The notes below the pieces were generated by a model. That model ran no database searches, was not told the DNA's origin, and saw only the letters and a list, made by a program, of their open reading frames with translations. From Mobilitalea sp. (GTDB lineage Bacteria; Bacillota_A; Clostridia; Lachnospirales; Lachnospiraceae), in the NCBI GenBank assembly GCA_029974875.1, contig JARKQP010000791.1, forward strand, positions 1-16,810: DNA of 16,810 nt, read 5' to 3'. Numbering within the stretch: the first letter of the stretch is position 1; the number at the start of each line of letters is the position of its first letter. Of the stretch, positions 7,403 through 14,129 are shown one piece after another. The position numbers were made by a program, and so were the translations under genes.

Positions 7403-8242
7403 ATGAAGGTTGGAATTATTGGTGCAGGAACTATGGGTTCTGGAATCGCCCAGGCATTTGCGCAGGTTCAGGGGTATGAGGTATGCCTTTGCGATATCAA
7501 TGGCGGGCTTGCCGAAGGCGGCAAAAAGAAAATCGCAAAGGGCTTTGAGAAGAGAATTGCAAAGGGCAAGATGGAGCAGCCGGAGGCAGAGGCCATCCTG
7601 GCAAAGATCACTACAGGAACGAAGGAGATCTGTCAGGATTGTGACCTGGTGGTGGAAGCCGCCCTTGAGAATATGGAAGTGAAGAAGCAGACCTTCAAGG
7701 AATTGGAGCAGATCTGTAAGGAGGACTGTATCTTTGCTACAAATACCTCCTCTTTATCCATTACCGAGATAGGGGCAGGGCTTAGCAGACCGGTGGTAGG
7801 GATGCATTTCTTTAACCCGGCTCCGGTCATGAAGCTGGTAGAGGTTATTGCGGGACTTAATACACCGGATGAGCTGGTTGAAAGGATCAAAGCAATTGCA
7901 GCTGAGATTGGAAAAACTCCGGTCCAGGTTGAGGAAGCAGCCGGCTTTGTAGTAAACAGGGTTCTGGTTCCTATGATTAATGAAGCGGTTGGTATTTATG
8001 CAGAGGGTGTAGCTTCCGTGGAGGGAATTGATAATGCCATGAAGCTGGGAGCAAACCATCCCATGGGACCTCTGGCTCTCGGTGACCTGATCGGTCTGGA
8101 TGTGGTGCTTGCCATTATGGAGGTATTACAGAAGGAAACCGGCGATACGAAATACCGCCCTCATCCGCTGCTGAGGAAGATGGTTCGCGGCGGCCAGCTG
8201 GGTATGAAGACCGGCAAAGGCTTTTATAATTATACCAATTGA
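7403..8242 (+). CDS. hbd: 3-hydroxybutyryl-CoA dehydrogenase
   Basis: NAD(P)-dependent enzyme of 279 residues reducing acetoacetyl-CoA to (S)-3-hydroxybutyryl-CoA, the step before Crt. The N-terminal Rossmann motif GAGTMG is at residues 7-12. The catalytic segment includes Ser116/Ser117 in NTSSLS, His135 in GMHFFNP, Glu147 in KLVEV and Asn185 in VVNR, as in the short-chain hydroxyacyl-CoA dehydrogenase family. The C-terminal dimerisation domain ends in the typical KTGKGFYNY. The ATG at 7403 is preceded by AAAGGAG (7385-7391, 11-base spacing). An in-frame GTG at 7352 would add 17 residues encoded by the preceding hairpin and is unlikely. Length matches clostridial Hbd. Confidence 0.97.
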   Translation: MKVGIIGAGTMGSGIAQAFAQVQGYEVCLCDINGGLAEGGKKKIAKGFEKRIAKGKMEQPEAEAILAKITTGTKEICQDCDLVVEAALENMEVKKQTFKELEQICKEDCIFATNTSSLSITEIGAGLSRPVVGMHFFNPAPVMKLVEVIAGLNTPDELVERIKAIAAEIGKTPVQVEEAAGFVVNRVLVPMINEAVGIYAEGVASVEGIDNAMKLGANHPMGPLALGDLIGLDVVLAIMEVLQKETGDTKYRPHPLLRKMVRGGQLGMKTGKGFYNYTN

Positions 8243-8253
8243 CCGGAAGGGTA

Positions 8254-8429
8254 GCATTGATTGCTGGCGGAATAGGAAGAGCAGCATTAATTGCCGGAGG
8301 AATAGGAAGAGCAGCATTAATTGCTGGCGGAATAGAAGAGCGGCATTAATTGTTGGCAGAATAGCAAGGGCGGCATTAATTGCTGGTGGAATAGGGAGCA
8401 GCATTAATTGTTGGCGGAGGTAGGAAGAG
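8254..8429 (+). repeat. Tandem array, six imperfect copies of a ~30-base unit, between hbd and bcd
   Basis: Copies begin with GCATT at 8254, 8284, 8314, 8343, 8373 and 8401, giving periods of 30, 30, 29, 30 and 28 bases. Each reads roughly GCATTAATTGCTGGCGGAAT followed by AGGAAGAG(C)A. Copies 1-3 differ from each other at only a few positions; copies 4-6 have drifted. The first three are in register as codons (AALIAGGIGR repeated), but length changes break the frame later, so coding is unlikely. A small hairpin CTGGTG/CACCAG follows at 8441-8457. The array fills most of the 299-base spacer. Confidence 0.92.
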
Positions 8430-8541
8430 TTACATATAAGCTGGTGGGATACACCAGGAATACAAGCTATGATCCAGGCTGGATTTGAAATATGAAAACG
8501 GCAATATCAGGAGGCTTATCTGAAGTAATGGAGGAAAAGAA

Positions 8542-9678
8542 ATGGATTTTACATTAAGCAAAGAGCATGAGATGGCAAGAACTCTCTTCAGGGAATTTGC
8601 ACAGAAGGAAGTAAAACCCCTTGCTATCGAAGTTGATGAGACAGAACAGTTCCCAAAAGAGACGGTAGAAAAGATGAAAAGACAGGGCTTTTTGGGAATA
8701 CCGGTTCCAAAGGAATACGGCGGCCAGGGCTGTGATACCCTGACCTATGCAATGTGCGTTGAGGAATTATCCAAGGTATGTGCAACCACTGGCGTTATTG
8801 TGTCCGCCCATACCTCCCTGTGTGCAGAACCGATTAAGAAATTTGGAACTCCCAAGCAGAAGGAGAAATATCTGGTGCCCCTTTCAAATGGTGAAAAGCT
8901 TGGAGCCTTTGGACTTACGGAACCAAATGCAGGAACAGATGCCTCAGGACAACAGACGAAAGCAGTGCTAAACGGTGACCATTATATTCTGAACGGAAGC
9001 AAGATATTTATCACAAACGGCAAGGAAGCAGATATTTACATTGTATTTGCAATGACGGATAAATCAAAAGGAACGAGGGGCATTTCCGCGTTTATCGTGG
9101 AGAAGGATTATCCCGGCTTCTCCTTCGGTACCAAGGAGAAGAAGATGGGCATCCGTGGTTCCTCGACTTACGAATTGATCTTTAATGATTGTGCTGTACC
9201 AAAGGAGAACCTGCTGGGTGATGAGGGCAAGGGCTTTGGTATCGCAATGCAGACCCTGGACGGCGGACGTATCGGAATCGCAGCCCAGGCACTCGGAATC
9301 GCAGCGGGCGCCCTGGAGGCTACAGTTGCGTACGTGAAGGAAAGGAAGCAGTTTGGGAAACCGATCTCGGCCTTCCAGAATACCCAGTTCCAGATAGCGG
9401 ATATGGCGACGAAGGTGGACGCTGCAAGAATGCTGGTATACCGTGCGGCAATGGCTAAGGATACCCAGAAGAAATTCTCGGTGGAGGCGGCAATGGCTAA
9501 GCTATATGCCTCCGAGGTAGCAATGGAGGTTACGACAAAGGCAGTCCAGCTCCACGGTGGCTATGGCTATACAAGAGAGTATGAAGTGGAGCGCATGATG
9601 CGTGACGCCAAGATAACGGAGATTTATGAAGGAACTTCCGAAGTTCAGCGAATGGTCATCTCCGCAAGCTTAGTGTGA
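8542..9678 (+). CDS. bcd: Butyryl-CoA dehydrogenase
   Basis: FAD-dependent acyl-CoA dehydrogenase of 378 residues, normal for clostridial Bcd. It reduces crotonyl-CoA to butyryl-CoA with electrons from the EtfAB flavoprotein encoded next door. Signatures are [14 protein letters not shown] at 122-135 (FAD/substrate binding), the [12 protein letters not shown] segment at 336-347 and [10 protein letters not shown] at 361-370 with catalytic base Glu363, corresponding to Glu376 of medium-chain acyl-CoA dehydrogenase. The ATG at 8542 follows GGAGG (8530-8534, seven-base spacing). An oddity at the 3' end is that the final Val codon and the TGA stop (GTGTGA, 9673-9678) are the first six bases of the 61-base repeat, so the repeat supplies this gene's end. 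Confidence 0.97.
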   Translation: MDFTLSKEHEMARTLFREFAQKEVKPLAIEVDETEQFPKETVEKMKRQGFLGIPVPKEYGGQGCDTLTYAMCVEELSKVCATTGVIVSAHTSLCAEPIKKFGTPKQKEKYLVPLSNGEKLGAFGLTEPNAGTDASGQQTKAVLNGDHYILNGSKIFITNGKEADIYIVFAMTDKSKGTRGISAFIVEKDYPGFSFGTKEKKMGIRGSSTYELIFNDCAVPKENLLGDEGKGFGIAMQTLDGGRIGIAAQALGIAAGALEATVAYVKERKQFGKPISAFQNTQFQIADMATKVDAARMLVYRAAMAKDTQKKFSVEAAMAKLYASEVAMEVTTKAVQLHGGYGYTREYEVERMMRDAKITEIYEGTSEVQRMVISASLV

Positions 9679-9733
9679 AATGCATAGCATTTCACATCCG
9701 GCACCACGTGGCCTGACGGCCAAATGATCGTTA
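9673..9733 (+). repeat. 61-base structured intergenic repeat, copy B (overlaps bcd stop codon)
   Basis: Second copy of the element at 7258-7318. Stem 1 is TGTGAAATGC/GCATTTCACA (9674-9683 with 9687-9696, loop ATA). Its innermost pair is C-G where copy A has A-T, a compensatory change. Stem 2 TGGCC/GGCCA (9709-9713 with 9718-9722) keeps its pairing and differs only in the loop (TGAC for TAAC). The etfB ribosome binding site begins about 10 bases downstream. Confidence 0.9.
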
Positions 9734-9757
9734 TTATAGAAGAGGAGAGAGCATAAA

Positions 9758-10543
9758 GTGAAAATAATCGTTTGTATAAAGCAAGTTCCAGATACCAATG
9801 AAGTAAAGATCAACCCAGCTACCGGAACCCTGATCCGTGAGGGTGTGCCCAGCATCATGAACCCGGATGACAAGGCAGGCCTGGAAGCGGCATTGGAAAT
9901 AAAAGACCAGACCGGAGCGGAGGTAACGGTTATCTCCATGGGGCCGGCGCAGGCTGACGTGATGCTCCGGGAAGCGATGGCAATGGGTGCGGATAAGGCC
10001 TACCTGATCTCAGACAGGGCATTCGGCGGCGCTGATACCCTGGCAACCTCCTCTACGATTGCTGCCGCAATTAAGGATCTGGAGTATGACCTGATCATCA
10101 CGGGCCGCCAGGCAATCGACGGGGATACGGCTCAGGTCGGACCACAGATTGCGGAGCATCTTGGAATCCCCAACGTATCCTATGCGGAGAATATTAAGGT
10201 GGAGGGCAATGCCCTTATTGTAAAACGCCAGTACGAGGACCGGTACCATATGGTTAAGGTACAGATGCCCTGCCTGATTACAGCGCTTGGTGAGATGAAC
10301 AAGCCCAGGTACATGACACCGGGAGGTATCTTTGAGGCTTTCCGTGAGAGGCAGGTCACTGTTTTAACAAGGAAGGATATCGAGATAGAGGATCAGGTCA
10401 TCGGATTAAAGGGGTCACCGACGAAGGTGGCACAGTCCTGGCCAATCAGCGTGAAGCCCGCGGGAATAAAGGCAACGAATTTAGATCCCCAGGAAGCGGC
10501 TGAGGCGATTGTGGAGAAACTGAAGGAGAAGTTTATTTTCTAG
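9758..10543 (+). CDS. etfB: Electron-transfer flavoprotein, beta subunit
   Basis: A 261-residue EtfB, the partner of EtfA. In the clostridial Bcd/Etf complex it carries the FAD that accepts a hydride from NADH and splits electrons between ferredoxin and the crotonyl-CoA branch. Family features are the N-terminal MKIIVCIKQVPDTNEVK, DGDTAQVGPQIAEHLGIPNV at 121-140 (nucleotide-binding loop) and GLKGSPTKV at 217-225. Translation starts at a GTG (9758) after AGAGGAGAGA (9741-9750); no better ATG lies nearby. The gene follows bcd by 79 bases, most of which is repeat copy B, and precedes etfA by 52 bases. That this Etf bifurcates is inferred from its bcd-etfB-etfA linkage. Confidence 0.96.
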   Translation: MKIIVCIKQVPDTNEVKINPATGTLIREGVPSIMNPDDKAGLEAALEIKDQTGAEVTVISMGPAQADVMLREAMAMGADKAYLISDRAFGGADTLATSSTIAAAIKDLEYDLIITGRQAIDGDTAQVGPQIAEHLGIPNVSYAENIKVEGNALIVKRQYEDRYHMVKVQMPCLITALGEMNKPRYMTPGGIFEAFRERQVTVLTRKDIEIEDQVIGLKGSPTKVAQSWPISVKPAGIKATNLDPQEAAEAIVEKLKEKFIF

Positions 10544-10595
10544 AAAGACTTTTGTCGGGAGAATCATATAATGGAAAGGCACAATGGAGGTAAGA

Positions 10596-11606
10596 ATGAA
10601 TTTAGAAGAATATAAAGGTGTATTTGTCTTCGTACAGCAGGTGGATGGCAGCATTACGGGAGTATCCTTTGAATTGATCGGGAAGGCCAAGGAACTGGCC
10701 AAGGATCTGGATACCGATGTAACTGCAGTGCTGTTGGGAGACGGGATAAAAGCTTTGGCAGATGAATTAGCTGTTTATGGTGCGGACAGGGTTATCGTTG
10801 TAGATGACCCGGTTCTCAGGGAATATACGACGGAGCCATATACCCATGCCATGGGGGAAGTGATTAAGGAATTTAAGCCGGAAGTGGTTCTATATGGGGC
10901 TACCTCCATCGGCCGTGACCTTGCCCCCAGGGTATCCGCAAGGGTGAAGACCGGCCTTACGGCGGACTGTACGAAATTAGAGGTAGATGAGCAGACGAAG
11001 AACCTGAGGATGACACGTCCGGCTTTTGGCGGAAACCTGATGGCCACCATCCTCTGCCCGGAGCACCGTCCCCAGATGGCTACGGTACGTCCCGGCGTAA
11101 TGAAGAAGGCAAAGAAGAATCCGGAGGCTAAGGCAAAGGTGGTTGAATTTAAGCCTGTCTTCGAAAAGAATAATAACTATGTGGAAATATTAGAGGTCAT
11201 CAAAAAGGAATCCAATAAAATAGACATCCAGGACGCTAAAATCCTTGTATCCGGCGGACGCGGCGTGGGCTCAAAGGAAAACTTCGCCCTGCTTCAGGAT
11301 CTGGCAGAGACTGTTAACGGCACCGTCAGCTCCTCCAGGGCATCAGTGGATGCAAACTGGATGGAGAAGGACCGTCAGGTCGGACAGACGGGAAAGACCG
11401 TAAGGCCCGATGTATACTTTGCAATCGGTATCTCAGGAGCGATCCAGCATCTTGCGGGTATGCAGGAATCAGACTTCATCATTGCCATCAATAAGGATGA
11501 AAGTGCGCCGATCTTTGACGTGGCTGATTACGGGGTGGTCGGCGACCTGAATAAAATCCTTCCTTTGTTGACGGAGCAGATAAAAGCGGCTAAGTCTGCT
11601 AAATAG
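10596..11606 (+). CDS. etfA: Electron-transfer flavoprotein, alpha subunit
   Basis: A 336-residue EtfA that pairs with EtfB and delivers electrons to Bcd. The C-terminal FAD domain is clear: SGGRGVGS at 219-226, Arg248 in [15 protein letters not shown] at 261-269 and [13 protein letters not shown] at 278-290, ending in the usual [11 protein letters not shown]. No N-terminal ferredoxin domain is present, unlike some longer EtfA proteins. I chose the ATG at 10596 because GGAGG (10586-10590) lies five bases before it; an in-frame ATG at 10584 would add four residues and would overlap that binding site. It is the last gene of the butyrate operon; a 634-base spacer follows. Confidence 0.96.
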   Translation: MNLEEYKGVFVFVQQVDGSITGVSFELIGKAKELAKDLDTDVTAVLLGDGIKALADELAVYGADRVIVVDDPVLREYTTEPYTHAMGEVIKEFKPEVVLYGATSIGRDLAPRVSARVKTGLTADCTKLEVDEQTKNLRMTRPAFGGNLMATILCPEHRPQMATVRPGVMKKAKKNPEAKAKVVEFKPVFEKNNNYVEILEVIKKESNKIDIQDAKILVSGGRGVGSKENFALLQDLAETVNGTVSSSRASVDANWMEKDRQVGQTGKTVRPDVYFAIGISGAIQHLAGMQESDFIIAINKDESAPIFDVADYGVVGDLNKILPLLTEQIKAAKSAK

Positions 11607-11652
11607 GTAGGTTGGGCTAAGTAGCGGAGTATTTCATTAACGCAGGCGGGGT

Positions 11653-11676
11653 ATATCGATAATGGAATATCGATAT
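11653..11676 (+). repeat. ATCGAT-containing palindrome, first copy
   Basis: Arms ATATCGATA (11653-11661) and TATCGATAT (11668-11676) are perfectly complementary with a 6-base centre. The same sequence, with at most two changes over about 26 bases, forms the core of the longer palindrome at 11885-11922, so the two elements are related copies about 240 bases apart. Confidence 0.8.
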
Positions 11677-11832
11677 GATAAATTGGAATGGGAATGGAAA
11701 ATCCAGGTTTGGATTTGGAGCTAATTAAGTAAGGATATGGAATTCACTAGGTACATATACAGTGATGAAATACTTATATTTTGAATGAATCCTTAGTTGA
11801 TATACAGTGATTCTTATCCAATATGAACTAAA

Positions 11833-11859
11833 AGGGCAAGCAACTGACTTAATTGCCCT
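11833..11859 (+). terminator. Weak candidate terminator hairpin
   Basis: AGGGCAA (11833-11839) pairs perfectly with TTGCCCT (11853-11859) over a 13-base loop. No T-run follows (GTAATTG), so termination here is doubtful; it may be an auxiliary structure before the stronger hairpin at 11885. Confidence 0.3.
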
Positions 11860-11884
11860 GTAATTGAATGCTTTACTTATACGT

Positions 11885-11930
11885 AATCCTTATATCGATA
11901 TTGGAATATCGATATAAGGATTTTGCATTT
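11885..11930 (+). terminator. Long perfect palindrome, likely terminator of the butyrate operon
   Basis: Two 18-base arms (11885-11902 and 11905-11922) are perfectly complementary around a central GG. In RNA this gives about 16-17 base pairs, followed by TTTTGCATTT. The stem is AT-rich, and in DNA it could also act as a protein site or cruciform. It shares its ATATCGATA core with the palindrome at 11653. The promoter for the next gene starts immediately after it. Confidence 0.6.
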
Positions 11931-11957
11931 CACAACCTCAACAAACATTGTTAAAAT
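11929..11957 (+). promoter_or_regulatory. Promoter of the alcohol dehydrogenase gene
   Basis: TTCACA (11929-11934, 5 of 6 matches to TTGACA), a 17-base spacer, then TAAAAT (11952-11957, 5 of 6 matches to TATAAT). It lies directly downstream of a terminator-like palindrome and on the coding strand of the gene. Transcription from it would give a leader of about 275 bases that contains the 13-base tandem array. Confidence 0.6.
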
Positions 11958-11965
11958 AAAGACAA
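11948..11965 (+). promoter_or_regulatory. Rex-like operator overlapping the alcohol dehydrogenase promoter
   Basis: TTGTTAAAATAAAGACAA has a perfect left half-site TTGTTAA, a 4-base spacer and a partial right half-site ending in ACAA (11 of 14 consensus positions of TTGTTAANNNNTTAACAA). It covers the -10 element, where binding would block RNA polymerase. Alcohol dehydrogenases are common Rex targets in clostridia. Confidence 0.55.
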
Positions 11966-12002
11966 TTCGAGAACGACGAAATACAGAAGAAAAGACAGGC
12001 AT

Positions 12003-12183
12003 GAAGACAGGCACGAAGTACAGACATAAAGTACAGATATAAAGTACAGACATGAAGTACAGACATGAAGTAAAGACATGAAGTAAAGAAATAAATTACA
12101 GATATAAAATACGGACATGAAATACAGACACAAAATTTAGACATAAAATCATAGAAACAAAATATAGAAATGAAGTCCAGAAA
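12003..12183 (+). repeat. Degenerate 13-base tandem array in the alcohol dehydrogenase leader
   Basis: Units similar to GAAGTACAGACAT follow one another without gaps from 12015 (starts at 12015, 12028, 12041, 12054, 12067, 12080, 12093, 12106, 12119, 12132), then one 14-base unit and further decayed units to about 12183. A 12-base relative occurs at 12003. The four units from 12015 to 12066 are nearly identical and divergence grows downstream. The unit length is not a multiple of three and holds no palindrome. It ends about 43 bases before the ribosome binding site. Confidence 0.92.
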
Positions 12184-12240
12184 AGAGATACCTAGAAATA
12201 CATAGTATAAATCAAAAAAATCAGTAAAGGAGATTGTAAG

Positions 12241-13416
12241 ATGGCTAGATTCACACTTCCGAGAGATCTTTACCATGGTAAGGGCTCCCTTGATGCATTA
12301 AAGACATTAAAAGGAACGAAAGCAATTGTAGTTGTCGGCGGAGGAAGCATGAAACGCTTTGGCTTCCTGGATAAGGTAGAAGCTTACTTAAAGGAAGCGG
12401 GCATGGAAGTTCAACTGTTTGAAGGTGTTGAACCGGATCCCTCCGTTGAAACCGTAATGAAGGGTGCCGCGGCAATGCGTGCTTTTGAACCGGACTGGAT
12501 CGTATCCATCGGCGGTGGATCCCCAATTGACGCTGCAAAAGCCATGTGGGCATTTTACGAATATCCGGATATTACCTTTGAAGAGCTTTGCATTCCCTTC
12601 AATTTCCCGACCCTTCGTACAAAGGCAAAGTTCTGTGCAATCCCTTCCACTTCCGGTACGGCTACCGAGGTTACCGCATTTTCAGTAATTACAGATTATG
12701 CAAAGGGAGTCAAATATCCTTTGGCTGACTTTAACATTACACCGGACGTGGCAATCGTTGATCCGGAGCTGGCAGAGACCATGCCGGCAAAATTAACCGC
12801 CCATACCGGTATGGATGCCATGACCCATGCAGTAGAGGCCTATGTTTCAACCTTAAATTGCGATTATACCGATCCCCTTGCCCTTCATGCGATTAAGATG
12901 GTAAGCGAGAATTTAGTGAAATCCTATCATGGGGATATGGAAGCACGTGCAAAAATGCACAATGCCCAGTGCCTCGCCGGTATGGCCTTCTCCAACGCCT
13001 TACTCGGTATTGTCCATTCCATGGCACACAAAACCGGCGCAGCATATTCCGGTGGACATATCGTCCATGGCTGTGCAAATGCTATGTATCTTCCCAAGGT
13101 TATAAAGTATAACGCCAAGGATGCAGCCGCGGATAAGAGATACTGCGAAATCGCTGCCTTCCTCGGCCTGGAAGCAAGTACGGATGCATTGATTAAGCAT
13201 ATCAATGATTTAAATAAATTATTGGACATTCCATCCTGCATTAAGGAGTACGAGGGCGGAATCATTGATGAAAAGGAATTCCTTGAGAAGCTTCCCAAGG
13301 TGGCAGGGCTGGCCGTAGGTGATGCCTGCACCGGTTCCAACCCGAGGGCTATTACCCCTGAGGTAATGGAAAAGTTATTGTATTGCTGCTATTACAATAC
13401 TGAAGTTACTTTCTAA
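12241..13416 (+). CDS. Iron-containing (group III) alcohol dehydrogenase
   Basis: A 391-residue dehydroquinate synthase-like NAD(P)-dependent alcohol dehydrogenase that reduces an aldehyde (probably acetaldehyde or butyraldehyde) to the alcohol, consuming reduced cofactor. The nucleotide-binding GGGSPIDAAK lies at 91-100. Metal ligands by comparison with FucO are Asp192 and His196 (GMDAMTH), His259 (VHSMAH) and His273 (SGGH); all four are present, with His263 near the active site. Length fits single-domain enzymes, so it is not the C-terminal half of a bifunctional AdhE. The ATG at 12241 follows AAAGGAG (12226-12232). It has its own promoter with a Rex-like site upstream and two hairpins downstream, so it is probably monocistronic. 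Substrate (ethanol versus butanol) and cofactor preference are not decided by sequence. Confidence 0.95.
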   Translation: MARFTLPRDLYHGKGSLDALKTLKGTKAIVVVGGGSMKRFGFLDKVEAYLKEAGMEVQLFEGVEPDPSVETVMKGAAAMRAFEPDWIVSIGGGSPIDAAKAMWAFYEYPDITFEELCIPFNFPTLRTKAKFCAIPSTSGTATEVTAFSVITDYAKGVKYPLADFNITPDVAIVDPELAETMPAKLTAHTGMDAMTHAVEAYVSTLNCDYTDPLALHAIKMVSENLVKSYHGDMEARAKMHNAQCLAGMAFSNALLGIVHSMAHKTGAAYSGGHIVHGCANAMYLPKVIKYNAKDAAADKRYCEIAAFLGLEASTDALIKHINDLNKLLDIPSCIKEYEGGIIDEKEFLEKLPKVAGLAVGDACTGSNPRAITPEVMEKLLYCCYYNTEVTF

Positions 13417-13473
13417 TCCATAACCTGTTAATTGTGTCGCCAACGCAAACATGTTATTGATTTGAAATATAAT

Positions 13474-13509
13474 CATAAGAGCCCCATACCCGCTTTTATG
13501 AACCTTTTT
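13474..13509 (+). terminator. Possible terminator after the alcohol dehydrogenase gene (first)
   Basis: CATAAGAGC (13474-13482) pairs with GCTTTTATG (13492-13500) over nine positions with one G-T pair and a 9-base loop, followed by AACCTTTTTG. The T-run starts four bases after the stem. Confidence 0.5.
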
Positions 13510-13513
13510 GAAA

Positions 13514-13545
13514 GGCTGTAGCTGTAAAAGGCCACAGCCATTTTT
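13514..13545 (+). terminator. Intrinsic terminator after the alcohol dehydrogenase gene (second)
   Basis: GGCTGT (13514-13519) pairs with ACAGCC (13534-13539); past one A-C mismatch three more pairs form inward. The stem is followed by ATTTTT. This is the more GC-rich and more conventional of the two stops. It separates the dehydrogenase gene from the hydrogenase operon. Confidence 0.7.
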
Positions 13546-13631
13546 CATGAGAAAAATCAGTAGAAAGACTTGAATTCAGATGCTTTACAAAATGATGTGC
13601 CGTTCATAGGACGGCGGAATGGAGGAAGGAA

Positions 13632-14129
13632 ATGAATCAGACATTTGATTTCACGGTTGTGGACGGCATCATAGATGAGCTGGGCCGCAAGCCAAGTGCA
13701 ATCATAGCAATCCTGCAGGGAATCCAGGAGCATTACCGCTACTTACCGAGGGAGGTATTCCCTTATTTGGCAGCAGAGCTTAGGATCAGTGAAGCGAGAA
13801 TCTATAGCACAGCGACCTTTTATGAGAATTTTTCCCTGGAGCCAAAGGGTAAATTTGTAATTAAGGTCTGTGACGGTACCGCCTGTCACGTAAGAAAGTC
13901 AATCCCGATTCTTGAAAGGCTTCGCAAGGATCTTGGTTTATCAGATAAAAAAGCAACTACGGAGGACCTGGGCTTTACCGTAGAGACAGTGTCCTGCCTG
14001 GGAGCCTGCGGGCTGGCGCCGGTCATTACCGTAAATGACAAGGTATATCCGGCTATGACACCGGATAAGGCTACGGAGCTTTTAAAAGGATTGAAGGAGG
14101 AACTATGCTTAAAACGAGAGACGATTTAA
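13632..14129 (+). CDS. hydC: NADH-dependent [FeFe]-hydrogenase subunit HydC (NuoE-like, [2Fe-2S])
   Basis: A 165-residue thioredoxin-fold [2Fe-2S] protein of the NuoE family. An N-terminal helical region (1-70) precedes the cluster domain with ligands Cys80 and Cys85 (CDGTAC) and Cys122 and Cys126 (CLGAC), the standard C-x4-C/C-x3-C pattern. In trimeric hydrogenases it passes electrons within the complex next to the flavin subunit. The ATG at 13632 follows GGAGGAAGGA (13621-13630). A small hairpin GCCGT/ACGGC (13599-13615) sits just before the binding site. Its end overlaps the next start by 25 bases. The order HydC-HydB-HydA and the hydrogenase downstream argue for this role over complex I or NAD-linked formate dehydrogenase. 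HndA is an alternative name for the same type of subunit. Confidence 0.93.
   Translation: MNQTFDFTVVDGIIDELGRKPSAIIAILQGIQEHYRYLPREVFPYLAAELRISEARIYSTATFYENFSLEPKGKFVIKVCDGTACHVRKSIPILERLRKDLGLSDKKATTEDLGFTVETVSCLGACGLAPVITVNDKVYPAMTPDKATELLKGLKEELCLKRETI

Larger units (their letters stand above)
11607..12240 (+). other. 634-base gene-free spacer rich in palindromes and repeats
   Basis: No coding sequence is supported on either strand; open frames on the - strand come from the 13-base tandem array. In order it holds a palindrome (11653-11676), a small hairpin AAATCCA/TGGATTT (11699-11716), a 12-base direct repeat ATATACAGTGAT at 11755 and 11800, a hairpin AGGGCAA/TTGCCCT (11833-11859), a long palindrome and likely terminator (11885-11930), a promoter with overlapping Rex-like site (11929-11965), a degenerate tandem array (12003-12183) and the ribosome binding site AAAGGAG (12226-12232). 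Confidence 0.85.

Noticed and set aside
8257..8349. 30-codon + strand frame (TTG start after GGAAGG) encoding AALIAGGIGR repeats
   Set aside because: Rare start codon, no family resemblance, and 28-29-base units break the frame after three copies. Kept only as a remote option in the tandem array finding.
8126..8404. 92-codon open frame on the - strand, leucine/phenylalanine-rich
   Set aside because: It is created by the 30-base tandem array, whose unit is a multiple of three; it overlaps the end of hbd and its repeats drift without regard to codons.
10567..10572. TATAAT between etfB and etfA as an internal promoter
   Set aside because: No -35 at suitable spacing, and the 52-base gap with a strong ribosome binding site fits simple co-transcription.
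12003..12183. CRISPR array
   Set aside because: Units are contiguous 13-mers with no unique spacers and no cas genes nearby. The same applies to the 30-base array at 8254-8429.
11938..12276. 112- and 60-codon open frames on the - strand in the alcohol dehydrogenase leader
   Set aside because: Low-complexity Cys/Leu/Phe/Tyr repeats generated by the 13-base array being read in successive frames; one runs into the start of the dehydrogenase gene.
13425..13442. Rex-like site upstream of hydC (CTGTTAA half-site)
   Set aside because: Only about 9 of 14 consensus positions match, essentially one half-site, and it lies before two terminators, between the end of the dehydrogenase gene and its hairpins.
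13468..13473. TATAAT as -10 of the hydrogenase operon
   Set aside because: No acceptable -35 at 16-18 bases, and both terminator hairpins lie between it and hydC. I could not identify a convincing hyd promoter.
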